Of a stretch of 64,000 nt of DNA, positions 35,226 through 45,910 are shown piece after piece. The notes below the pieces were generated by a model. It had not been told where the DNA came from and ran no database searches. It saw only the letters and a list, made by a program, of their open reading frames with translations. Both the position numbers and the translations under genes were made by a program. How positions within the stretch are numbered: the first letter of the stretch is position 1; each line of letters opens with the position of its first letter. The stretch comes from Hofstenia miamia (taxonomy: Eukaryota > Xenacoelomorpha > Acoela): assembly GCA_004352715.1 (NCBI GenBank), contig SCFE01000061.1, positions 1,782,575-1,846,574 on the forward strand. Direction: 5' to 3'.

Positions 35226-35642
35226 ATTTCTTGTCTAGGAATTTTTCTTTTTTATAAGCCTGCAGTCAGCATTCATAGACATAATAAGCCATTGGTAAGT
35301 GATAAATATCTAATTGTACATGATAGTGCAGAAATTTATTTTAATTGTAAATGTAAACTTACAAAAAGAAACATGATGATCTAATGATGAAAAATCCAGA
35401 AATATTCAGTACGTTTAAGTTAGATCATACTTTGAATTTTAAGCATGTTAAAAATTTTAAACGGTTGTATGAGAAATATCGAATCTTTTATTTTGTTTAT
35501 ATTGTATCTATGCATATGCTGCAATAAACACTTGCGTTTAGAAATCTGGATTTTTTATTTTGTAAAGTTGTAGAGTGAAACGTTAGTATAAATATGGAAA
35601 TTATAAAACGCCTGTTACACACACATACACATATATATATAT
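35226..35642. other. Non-coding stretch ending in CA/TA microsatellite
   Basis: AT-rich, with ACACATACACATATATAT immediately before the LTR-like sequence. No gene is seen. Confidence 0.5.
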
Positions 35643-35826
35643 TGTTGCGGCAGCTACCTGTTTCTTGGTATCGGCCAGTTCACTGTTTTCGTGTTTACTA
35701 GTTTAACGAGTTATTTGTACATATTGTCAAGATTTAGTGTATATAGACAAATTCCGTTGTAAATAGAGAAATAGTTAGTCGCGTTCTCTCACTCGGTGCA
35801 CTTCCGTGCACCCTGGCGATGCTACA
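35643..35826 (+). mobile_element. Candidate LTR
   Basis: 184 bases begin TGTTGCGGCAGC and end GATGCTACA, so the ends are TG...CA, and ATAT lies on both sides. It is GC-richer than its surroundings. No second copy is found in the window. The internal region is replaced by the single N at 35833, so it could be the 5' LTR of the element whose integrase follows. Confidence 0.5.
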
Positions 35827-35833
35827 ATATATN

Positions 35834-37080
35834 AATTGTACACATTAGATCTAGAAAAATTATCACAAGATGATGAAGGATATCAATATATTTTAGTCAT
35901 TGTAGATAATTTTACTAAATATGCATGAATGATTCCACTAGATTTGACAACAGCAAAAATAGTGGTGGAAGAATCATGAAAGAATGGATATTGAAATTTG
36001 GACCAATGGAAACCAAAATATCAGATAGGGGAGTCCAATTCAAGAGCAAATTGTTTAAGAAATGGCAAAACAAATGGAAATCATGACAGAAAAAACAACT
36101 GCATACCACCCACAAGCAAATGGGGCAGTTGAAAGACTCAATAGGACAATGATTAAACTCATAAGGGTCCTAACATCAAGAGTTGGAGGAAGAGATTGTC
36201 GAGAGGTCATAGAAATGGTAGAATATTTCTATAATACGTCATTCTACCACAGGAATGACACCATACAAAGCCATTCATGGGAGGGAGGCGGCAACGCCCA
36301 TATTGATGCAAATATAATAAATATTCAGACAAACCAAATAATGAATATATAAGGAAAATATAAAACCAATTAACAGGAATTCATAAAGCAATGTGCCAAA
36401 CACTAAATGATCTGCAATCAGACAAGAGAGAAATTTCAACAAGAAAATTTATGGAAAACCGCACAAGAAGGGAGACAATGTTTATGCATACACATTACTG
36501 AGGACACAGGACGTAAACCAGGTGAGAAAATTAAAAGCACAGTGATCAGGGTCATTTATCATAACACAAACACTACCCAATAATAACTATAAACTTAATG
36601 ACGGAAGAACATTACACTTCCAAAACCTTAAACAGGCAACAGTAGACATAGAGCAAGTAATGTTAGACAAAAATGCAGAATTTAAAATCATAAAAAATGA
36701 CGCTGGTACTTATAATGATATGTGCAATCTCGATAGTGTAGAAGAAGAAAATAGCAGTCGACATGTTATATCAGTTGAAAACCATGGAATTGCTAAGAAT
36801 AGAAGAAAAGATAGAAGAAATGGGAAATACCTACCTCAAGTGTAGCATGAACCAGACACCTGAACATCTACAAAACATAATAGATGTCTGGAGAGAAATG
36901 AAGGCGGAGAAACCAATAGAAGAGGAATGGCCACTAATTGACATAAAATCACAGATTAAGACGTATCACAAATCAGTAGAAGCCGCACTACACGAAATTG
37001 ATAATGTGAAGTTTTTAAGCTCCTCAGGTACACTAAAGTGTGTTGCTTTTATAAATTTCAAAAATCATGTAATATTCAGT
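35834..37080 (+). mobile_element. Ty3-like retroelement integrase relic
   Basis: Right after the N the plus strand reads DDEGYQYILVIVDNFTKYA (start of the integrase catalytic core), then in another frame TTAYHPQANGAVERLNRTM and VEYFYNTS, the HPQ-NG-VER-N-R motif before the catalytic Glu region. Later frames to about 37080 (NMELL-type text, EEKIEEMGNTYLK, PEHLQNIIDVWREMK) are probably the poorly conserved region after the integrase. Stops and frameshifts are frequent. Protease and reverse transcriptase are not present, probably lost at the N join. Confidence 0.75.
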
Positions 37081-37093
37081 GAAATACATGTAT

Positions 37094-38742
37094 GGGACAT
37101 ATGTGTCCCGTTGTGCGTTAAAGGTAAAATAATCTGAAATTCATAAAAAAATTTTATTCATGTTAACAGCATTCAACACGTTCACAGTTGTTTATGGAAA
37201 GTTTCGAAGCAGTTACGGTGACTCCCAAAACAGAGTGGGGCCTCACATTCATGACAAAAAACGTTTGTTCTTGATTCGATCTTCTTTGATGAGCAAACTT
37301 TGCATCGCTTGCGAGACTCCAACCAGGTGGGAATGTGGTTAGTCGAAGTTTTTGCCTGGGATTGAACGTATTTTCGCTTCCTTGATTGCTGCAGAGACGG
37401 AATCAAACGACTTGAGTAACTTCCGAGAAGACCTCGCACCAACTGTTGCCGGAATTCAATGTGTTTCATTGGTTTTTCGTGACGAAGCTCGAGAATCTTT
37501 TGGTAAATGATGTAGCTGTTCACCACACTGGTGTCGAGTAAATCGAAAAATATTCGCAAGTAAAATTTGCTTCGAGACCGATGATCGATGGCATAAGTGG
37601 CTTTCATTTGGTCAGACTTGTCGACGCCCCCCCATATTCTGGTTATAATCAACCACCATCTTCGGAACATCAACGCTCACTTTTTGTGCTGATCCTTTTT
37701 GTTTACGAAGGACTCGCTTCGTCTCTTCTGCTGATGTTTTGTTCGAGATCATGCAAACGGATCGTGTATCCTTCCAGCGTACGAAATGAGTGTTTTGCGA
37801 TTGTCGTTTGTCAATTTGACCTTTTTCCATCGTCTTCTCCAGGGGTAGATCTTTCGGTAGATTTTTTCGGTTCGAGCGTACAGTTCCAGTACCATAAAGC
37901 CCATGTTCACCAAGAATTTGAATCAATCGAGGAGATGTGAAGAAATTGTCGAAGTACAGGGAACAACCAGTTCTTATCAACGTCTTGCTCAAATTCAAAA
38001 TGACAGATTCGCCAAGTCCAATTTCAGTTTCTTCTTTTCTGCCAANGTTCAATAATTTCCTCTGGTGTCAATCTAAAACGGCGGCATCCGCGTTTGTTGG
38101 CAGACATCTTCTTTCCACTTCTCTGATGTGTTGTCGAAGTAAAATTGCAAGCAATGTGTTTTGCTGTCAATTTCTATGGGCCAACGGGTTAGATTATTGA
38201 TCTCCATTCAAGTAACAAAATTTCAAATTTTAATTTCTTCAGCTGGCTTCAGAGTGGCTAGAGAAAGGTTTCAGTCATTTGATTTTGAAATTAATTAGAC
38301 TTCTACCGACGCACTAATCAGAAAAAGTGTTCTGTCATTTTCAATTTTTCATTCCTAAAAGATGTCGACATCCATTACCGCATAACGGGACAAATATGTC
38401 CCGGTCCAAAAAACAGTGCCTATAAAACAGCAATGATAGAATATTGATTTTGACAGGTTCAGAGTTCTTATGTAGTTATATGCGACACCAGAACTTATGA
38501 ACTAACATCAAAAATGGCGGCAATTTGTTATGAGAAGAAAATACATGTAATTATATTTTCAATATGTTTGAATACATGTAATGTGAAAGATAAATTTATA
38601 TCAACATAAATACTGTAAAAGATTTAATGTTTGAAATGAGATGAACAATGTTTAATCATCAAATACAGAATTATGCCAGAGAAAAGGACTACTATGGTAG
38701 GTAACATGTGCGGGACACATATGTCCCATAAGCGTCAAAGGG
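37094..38742 (-). mobile_element. piggyBac-type transposon, broken
   Basis: The right edge is GCGTCAAAGGG at 38742, followed by TTAA (38743-38746), the piggyBac target site. A 16-base near-palindrome, GGGACACATATGTCCC, lies just inside it (38712-38727). Two related copies occur at about 37094-37109 and 38387-38402. The outermost left end is eroded and I cannot place the matching TTAA. The transposase lies on the minus strand between. Confidence 0.7.
37182..38107 (-). pseudogene. piggyBac transposase with N join and frameshift
   Basis: The start MSANKRGCRRFRLTPEEIIE is at 38107. It is cut after about 20 codons by the N at 38046, and the frame resumes deep inside the catalytic domain (IRTGCSLYFDNFFTS, containing the second catalytic Asp). 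VVDYNQNMGG follows, then a run of seven Cs (plus strand, 37626-37632) adds one base. After that shift, GGVDKSDQMKATY (third Asp) and a C-terminal zinc-finger domain (CKVCSSKK...CHECEAPLC) follow to the stop. The first catalytic Asp and about 200 residues are missing at the N. Confidence 0.85.
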
Positions 38743-38746
38743 TTAA

Positions 38747-39113
38747 TGAAGATGATGTATGCGCAAATTTGTTTCAGAATAAATGTATAGTTTAAATTGA
38801 TAATATACAGGGTAAAAGGAGACTTTTTTATATTTGCACTATCCTTATTAAACGTGATATTATAAAGTAATTCAAAATATTCGTTTTTTTAAAAATTACA
38901 CAATTACGTTTATATTAAAATTTAAATTTGGGGAGCAATCGACTTAAAAAATTATATAGTTCAAAATAATTTTGCAAATATCTAATTTCTTACTGTGTTA
39001 GCAAGATTAATTTCAAATTTCTTTTTAAATTGTTGCGTGTAGTTAATTCACAGAAACACATATCTTTATTTCAGAATGAAAGAACATCAAACTGACATAT
39101 TAAAATAGGAAAT
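38747..39113. other. Non-coding stretch
   Basis: AT-rich DNA between the piggyBac element and a LINE fragment. Nothing is recognised. Confidence 0.4.
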
Positions 39114-39480
39114 TCAGATTAAATGCTTTTTTAAGTATTGGTTACGAAATGTACTGTTGAACTTTTTGTTAATGTTTCGATTTGAATCTGGTAAACGCGA
39201 TCTTAATCTTGAAGTGGTGTAATGTCTTCTACCAGGAATCACATCTGAGAGTAAATGGGTTTCTTCGTTCATCTGCTTGAAAAGATGTTCATCTCGCCTT
39301 GAAATAATAGACACTATAGGTTAGGCCCATCCAGCTCCTTTATAGAATAACCTTGCGCCCTGGGCTTATTTAAGAAAAAATTGATTCCTCCTACGAGAAT
39401 CGTTAGCGTATTTGAAAATAAGAGTACCTTCATCACGCTCATCATATAAAAGGTTTAATAGGATGGGACCAAGGATTCCA
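39114..39480 (-). mobile_element. LINE fragment, RT motif C joined to C-terminus
   Basis: On the minus strand GILGPILLNLLYDERDEG and IFKYANDSRR (a YADD box changed to YAND) are followed closely by the C-terminal region SDVIPGRRHYTTSRLRSRLP. The latter resembles the end of the intact LINE ORF2 (IIPERSAYAS). Most of the RT between them is missing. Confidence 0.7.
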
Positions 39481-40089
39481 ACTTACAAGATAATCACTAT
39501 TTCCCCTACTTAAGACCTAAAATTCAAATATTATTAAACTAAACTGTATCCTCCTATTCGAAATGATGATTTGTGAATTCGATTAAAATGATAAAAATAC
39601 TTTTCACTGAAAGTTACCGGTCAACTAGGATAACAATTTGTGCAGAAAAACAATGCGTTTATTGAAATTGACAAATTTATGTAAATTTATAACTAAATCA
39701 TTATTATAGAACCCTAAGTGTATTTTATGCTGAATGACGAAGGCGCGCAGCATTATTGCCAATCATTTAATTTAACTAAATTGCGCCAGTTACAAAGGCC
39801 ATTCAAATACTACGATATTGATGTATTTCATCAGCACTGTACTATCGGAACTCGTTGTTTGTATTTTCCAGACCAAATGTTTTCGGTTTAGCGTGTAAAT
39901 TGTACTTTTGTTGAAATTAATTTGCATATAAGCAAGAGTATTTTTTGTAAATAGAGAACGGTCTTAGCACAGTTTTAGTGTTCGTTAATATCTTCGTCTC
40001 CATAAGAAGAATAGGTCTTTACGTAATTAGGTGTGCAAAGCACAAGCGGGAGATATTACTTTATTCAGTAAAGTTTCCAAAAACAAAAT
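39481..40089. other. Non-coding stretch downstream of the small peptide gene
   Basis: Contains the presumed 3' UTR of the minus-strand peptide gene near 40060-40089. Nothing else is recognised. Confidence 0.4.
40060..40065 (-). terminator. Polyadenylation signal of the small peptide gene
   Basis: AATAAA on the minus strand, about 25 bases after the stop at 40090. The short distance suits a compact transcript. Confidence 0.55.
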
Positions 40090-40260
40090 TTATCTACAAA
40101 ATCCTGTATCAGTGCATTCTCTGGAACGACATCCTTGAGCATATTTGCATACGGCACCGCTACACCCCCATGGTGTTTCCTTCGGTGTATAAGCATTAGC
40201 GAAATTTGCGAGTAGCAAACAGATGTAGATGACCAGTTGCAACTTTGTTGAATTCATCAT
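40090..40260 (-). CDS. Small secreted cysteine-rich peptide
   Basis: A 56-residue frame starts at the first of two adjacent ATGs. Residues 1-24 form a signal peptide: polar start, hydrophobic core VIYICLLLANF, then Ala-Asn-Ala before the likely cut. The mature part of about 32 residues has five cysteines spaced C-x4-C-x5-C-x4-C-x5-C, with basic residues between and a free C-terminal Cys-Arg. An AATAAA follows about 25 bases after the stop. Upstream on the same strand a pyrimidine-AG site (ATTTTTCAG) precedes a 5' leader of about 40 bases. The size and layout fit antimicrobial, venom-type or neuropeptide-like secreted peptides. I recognise no family; an odd cysteine number suggests dimer formation or a missing exon. 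Its function is unknown. Confidence 0.55.
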   Translation of the reverse strand: MMNSTKLQLVIYICLLLANFANAYTPKETPWGCSGAVCKYAQGCRSRECTDTGFCR

Positions 40261-40330
40261 TACCAGCTTCCTTTGCGTGAGCTTGGTTGATCTGAAAAAT
40301 TTGCCGCTGTACATTTAAATAAATTTATGT

Positions 40331-40907
40331 CACAAATTAAACGAAACGAATTCTTAATAAGGTTAGTCTGAATGGCACTGAAATTACCATGTACAGAATT
40401 CATATTACTACATGGTAGATCAATGCACAGCACTGCTTAAGCATGCGGCTAAATATGACTTGATGTTATAGCTCTTTAAATACCAATAAATAATGCAAAA
40501 GCAACTATTTAAAAGTTGCCGAATTTTTTCCGAAGCATTCGGACTCATGCTACGAAGTGGTCCATCATGGACCATAATCACTCGAGCGCAATGTGAGCAT
40601 AGAACTTAATATTCTGCAAAAAAAATTTTATGTACAAACTTTTTAGGACTGCTTTACTGAGCACATGGTAGGAGTATGAGCTAGCATATAGAAACTGAAC
40701 TTCTAATTTAAATATCAAAATAACAATGAATAAAAAATAATAATTATAGTTAGTAATTAACTGGGAAAATATTTTATTAGATTTCTATGTTTCACAAGCA
40801 ACGCGTGTAATGGATTTGTGGAATGGGCTTGGGTAAGTTTTACAACTTAAATGAGAAATTTTCAAAAAAGTTCATATGATCAAAGCCACATTAGGGGGGG
40901 GGGTAGT
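40331..40907. other. Non-coding stretch
   Basis: Intergenic AT-rich DNA with a G run at 40894-40903. Nothing is recognised. Confidence 0.4.
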
Positions 40908-40911
40908 TTAA

Positions 40912-43618
40912 CCCTAATTGGGGCAGCAAAATTGACAACTTAATTGGGGCACCTGTCTACCACATTTGAAATCAACTTGAAATAGTAGTAAAATCAGTTT
41001 CATAGTAACAACCGGCAAACAATATTTGAAGTTAAGATTTTTGATATCTTAAATCACTTTCTGTTGGGACGGAGGTGGAGTTATTAAGCGGAGTCCACTG
41101 TAATTGAAAATTATTTTTACAATGTCTTAGGGGTTTCACAATTTGTGAAACTGGTCACATCTTATCTAGTGAGATTGCTAACACTGCATGCAATTATTAT
41201 TTACACCTTATATGTAATATCATTTCCTTTCCTGAACTTTCTAATACCTGTAGCTGTCATTCACGTGTATACTGATAATGTAAAAGTTTGTATTCTAAAA
41301 ACTGCACATTAGAAAACTTTCAAAAACTATAATTCACGAATTGCTAACTAATTATGATTAATACTGAACTTTTAAAAGAAACAAGAATCTATTTTTTACA
41401 AGAAATGGCATGCAGAGCAACTTTGAAAAGTTATCATATGATCACCACAATGCTTTTTTTTACAAATATCACATGTGACCATCGTTGAATTCCGACAATG
41501 TTTTTCATCGCACTTGGAAGGCTTATGAGAAGAATGATTTAACGAAGTAGATTTTGAAGTTTGCGGCAGTTGTGCAGTGACTCCAAAATGAGCAAAGCTG
41601 TCCTTTGCCTGAGCAAAGATCTTAGGGGTTTGATACCAACGAACTATATTTTCATGAGCTAACTGCTTTGACAAATTCTTCATAAGAGTCTTCTTTTCAA
41701 TGTTTGGTGAACAATAGGAAAAAATCAGAAATGCATTTTTAACAGAGTCATCAATCATATTGAAAAGCATGAGCATTGTGTATCTGTTGGTCTTCCTTTT
41801 GGTGGTAAAGTCTTTAATTCTGGAGTCCATGATATCTACTCCTCCTTTTCCTGAGTTATAGTCAAGCACTATTTGAGATTTTTTGTCCTCACGATCAGTT
41901 TGAATTTCCGGCGTTTGGTGGAAAGAGGACATCATCAAAACACCTTTATTCCTTTTTGGAACATAACTCAACAGAATTACTTTCCGTGAATGTTCATACA
42001 AAGTTTCAGAAGACAGACATTCACGGCCTCTGACTGTTTTGAAAATTTTGGGCACATCTCTACGATTGGCAGTAATAGTACCCACTGCAGGCAACCCATG
42101 ATCCAAAAGGTAAGAAAATACTTGAAACGAAGTAAAATACCAGTCCATGTAAATATTTCTGCCAGAATGATGAAATGGAATGGCCAGCACCTCCACCAAC
42201 TTTTGTGTCAATCCAATTTGACACTGTCCATTGACTTTTCCTGTGTAAATTATTCCTTTGAGCGCAAAACCATTCACATCACAAATCCAAAAAATCTTGA
42301 TGCCGTATTTAGCCAGCTTGGAGACCATATATGATCTTCCAGGAATATATCCCTGATAACCATACAACTGTTCATCTATTGAAAGATGCGCAGATAGCAC
42401 ATAATATTTCAGAAGGTTTCTCTGAAACAAATTCCATACATCACGTACTGCAGCCATTTTATCATCAGCTTGTCTTGCTTGGCGAGTGCTTTTGTTATCC
42501 ATTGTTGCATGTCGAAGAAATAGTTTGAATCTATTGTATGACATAGCACATTGATAATAGGGTCTACTATCTTTGGGATCATAAAGCTGTTCAATGAAGA
42601 AAGATTGTCTCTATCTGCCCCAGCTCGAATGATTATTCCCACTGCTGTATAAATTTCAACAAATGGAAACAACTTTTTCTGAAGCAATGTCATTCGTTTG
42701 TTCATATGTAAACGGATTTGTGAAATAATTTCTTCATCAAAAAATAAAAGAAAGGGATTTTTCTCACTTGATGGAGTTAGCAATGGTCCCGCAGAAAATC
42801 GAATGATGTTGCAATGCATAAGACGCACTGGGAAAGGTTGATCCGACCATGAAACCCCACTTAGAGAAGTGTGAATGCTGGTACAAAGACCACTAGCTTC
42901 ATCATCAACTTCAGTGTTACCTGAATCACTTTCGCTCAAGTCATCAGATCCATTTGTATATTCAATAAAAATTTCTCCATCACTCACTTCATCTAAGTCA
43001 TCACAAAGTTGTAATATTTCAGTATCTTCAGCAGAATCACATTGTACAGTTTGCTCCATCAAATCATCATCACCATCTTCATCACATTCATTCCATTCCT
43101 TCATGATGATATTTTGTATCTGCTGCATTGTCTGCTTGCCTCACTGTGCCATCTCTAAATGATCTGTTCACACTAGTGACTGTAGCTAAAATCCAAAATA
43201 GCTACCCACTGCAGATTTCACTAAGCATAATCAATTACAGATTATTCAAATTTCAAAGGACAAAGAAAATTTGACACTAAATATAGACTTGGACAGTAAT
43301 TTGGAAATAGGTTTTGTAAACAAAGATAAGAGATATGAATTATTAGAGGGGTCAATGGACTACAGGTGAGAAGTCAAAATATTGTTGAAATTTTCTACGT
43401 AAAAGAAAATGTCTACCTGTGTAGACAGGTGCCCTGATAAGGTTGTTTTTGTTCAAATTTATATAATCGTGTATCAGTGAAAATTGATTTTCCACGTATT
43501 GGAAGGCATTGTTATTTTATCAGAAGTTTTCACTTATGAAAATATCACTTATATTAACGACATAGCAAAACATTAAACATGCAATGTCTACATATGTAGA
43601 CAGGTGCCCGAATTAGGG
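40912..43618 (-). mobile_element. piggyBac-type transposon, nearly intact
   Basis: A 2707-base element is flanked on both sides by TTAA (40908-40911 and 43619-43622). Its inverted ends read CCCTAATTGGGGCA at the left and, reversed, CCCTAATTCGGGCA at the right. GGGCACCTGTCTAC recurs inside both ends. The right end also has the perfect palindrome GTCTACATATGTAGAC near 43586 and a related GTCTACCTGTGTAGAC near 43412. One transposase gene lies on the minus strand. If an upstream DPH1 exon lies to the left, the element sits in a DPH1 intron. Confidence 0.93.
41396..43128 (-). pseudogene. piggyBac transposase, one frameshift
   Basis: It starts at ATG 43128 with an acidic N-terminal region. The catalytic domain begins around SWSDQPFPVRLMH. 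Near 42595 one base is missing: the frame ending RDNLSSLNS must shift to QLYDPKDSRPYYQCAMSYN. The second frame (to 41396) holds HLSIDEQLYGYQG (first Asp), IYMDWYFTS (second Asp) and GKGGVDIMDSRI (third Asp), then a C-terminal cysteine-rich finger CDICKKKHCGDH. All catalytic residues are present; restored length would be about 600 residues, typical of the family. The single lesion may be real or a sequencing error. Confidence 0.9.
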
Positions 43619-43922
43619 TTAAAGGGGGCTCCGCTTAAAAAGCAACTTCAAGCCCTGGCTATGTCCTCGCTTACATATTTTGTCAATGATAGTAAATCCT
43701 TGTGTTTATGTGTCACTATTTTGAGATTTTGTAAATCTTCTTTATAAATTTCTAATATATGACCTAAGACCATCTCCAATATTTTTTCCCTGAGTTATAG
43801 TACATTGTAAATTTGCATTTATAAAAGGATTACTTATATAAAAATAAATGGTTATAGTATCTTATTCTTAAATATTACTTTATATTTTATTAAAATTCTA
43901 TATGTTTAACATTTGTGTCTAG

Positions 43923-45824
43923 GCTTAACAATGTTTGCCTGTGCAATTGCTGATGTACTTTTATCACAATCAAATGGAGAGATTGAACACGTTGTAATTA
44001 TGGGGGATATCACATATGGGGCTTGCTGTGTAGACGATTTTTCCGCTAGTGCATTAGGTGCAACATTGTTAGTGCATTATGGTCACTCCTGCTTAATACC
44101 GATCACTGATACACTGCAGTCGATTAGTGCGTTGTATGTTTTCGTTGATATTGAGATGCAGATTGATCATTTGCAAGCAATTTTAAAAAAGAATCTTCCG
44201 CCACCTCCATGTCATATTGCTCTCTTATCAATTGTACAGTTTGTCTGCACATTGCAAAAGATTACTCCGTTTCTGCGGGAACTCGGATATAAAATTACAA
44301 TTCCTCAGGTATGCCTAATTTTACAAATTGTTTTCAATCAATTTGTTTCAAATCTTAATCAAATATCTAGTCACGACCTCTGTCTCCTGGAGAAGTATTG
44401 GGATGTACATCGCCATCATTACCCAATGATGTTGACCTGGCTATTTTTATTGGTGATGGACGTTTCCATTTGGAATCTTTGTTGATTTCTGTTCCTCCTT
44501 CGCTTCCTGTATTGAAATACGATCCTTACAACGGTGCTTTAACTCGTGAACGGTATGATCATAACAGGCTATTATCCACCAGGATGGATTCCATTCATAA
44601 GGCTAAACGATCGAAAACCTTTGGTTTAGTACTCAGTACTCTTGGTCGGCAGGGATCACCTAAAGTTCTTGATCATGTTATTTCCTTGCTCGATGGTGAG
44701 AATTGATTACTTCATATATTTCGTAATATATCAAATTTTGTTATCCTATTAACCAATATTGGAATTTTATATAATTGTGTTCTACACTACATACAGATTA
44801 CCTTGAAATCATGTCAACTTTAATCATTTATTGAATAAAAGTTACCGAGTAACCGAAAATATTTGTATTTGCAATTTTTTCATGAAATAATGTGCAGCAT
44901 GCGTTGCTAGTTATTTCAACAAGACTAGGGCTTAGTAGCGGTTTACAATCACTTCGCTTTAAAAGACTATTTCTTCTTGTCAGGAACTACTTCACATGTT
45001 CCAAAATTTGCAAGAAAAATGTAACTTAGGTTTGACAAGGACCAGTTATAGTAACGCAGCCCATCCACTAAGTACACATAGTTGTATCATTTTTTTTAGT
45101 CTCCATGTTAGATTGTCCTCATGATCTACTTTTATATGAAATTTTTCACTAGTATGTCTCTGTTTCATTTCTTGAGTACATCAAGATCCTTAATTGTTGT
45201 TTAACATTCCGATTTTAACAATGGGACACCGTCTCATAATGTACGAAACTCAGAGTATGTATATCATGCAATTTTTTTTACAGAATATTGCGTATTAAAC
45301 TCTTTGGAGCCAATAAATATATATTCTTTTTACTCTGTTACCACATTTTTTAATGTTTTATAATTTTGTTTTATTTTTATTAATTCAATTCTTTTCCAAC
45401 AATACAGCATACCGGTATATGCATTTCATAACGCTATTGAATCACATTAAATTAATTACGCATATCATTGCTTCGAAAACTTTTGGATTTTCCTTTTCCA
45501 TATTTACACTATTTTGAATTTCTTTGCAATCCTATTTTGCCTACATATTTAGGTTGCGATTATATTGTTGTTTTGATGTCTGAGATTTCTGATGCAAAAC
45601 TAAAAATGTTCACTGATGTGGAATGCTGGGTTCAGATAGCATGTCCGCGATTGTCTATCGATTGGGGTCCTGAATTTTCGTCACCAATTCTCACTCCTTA
45701 TGAATTGTCAGTGGCCAAAGGCGCTGTGTCGTGGCAAAAGACCTATCCCATGGACTACTATTCAAATGAAAGCTTAGGGCCTTGGACTCCAAAAAATAGC
45801 AAGCATAAAATCGATGTCAAATAA
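43923..45824 (+). CDS. DPH1: 2-(3-amino-3-carboxypropyl)histidine synthase subunit 1, 3' exons
   Basis: Three exons join in frame: 43923-44308, 44371-44695 and 45553-45824. They encode about 327 residues equal to the last three quarters of DPH1. Motifs include [85 protein letters not shown] and LGPWTP. The three cysteines that hold the [4Fe-4S] cluster (near 44024, 44404 and 45642) are all present. With DPH2 the enzyme splits S-adenosylmethionine by a radical route and moves its aminocarboxypropyl group to a histidine of eEF2, the first step of diphthamide synthesis, in the cytosol. The N-terminal exon or exons (about 100 residues) are not found upstream; the piggyBac may lie in that intron. 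An AATAAA overlaps the stop and PGAP4 starts 86 bases later. Confidence 0.93.
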
Positions 45825-45910
45825 TAAATTATTGAAATGCATTGTTGTTTTTTATAATATTATATTATGCATTGAGTGTAACATTTCACATGTATTTTGT
45901 TGTTTTAGAA
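45823..45910 (+). promoter_or_regulatory. Short DPH1-PGAP4 intercistronic region
   Basis: Eighty-six bases separate the DPH1 stop from the PGAP4 ATG. AATAAA lies at 45823-45828, and TTTTGTTGTTTTAG ends at 45908, two bases before the ATG. A polyadenylation signal followed within about 100 bases by a strong acceptor is the usual layout between genes of a trans-spliced operon. A 5' UTR intron is the other reading. Confidence 0.45.
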
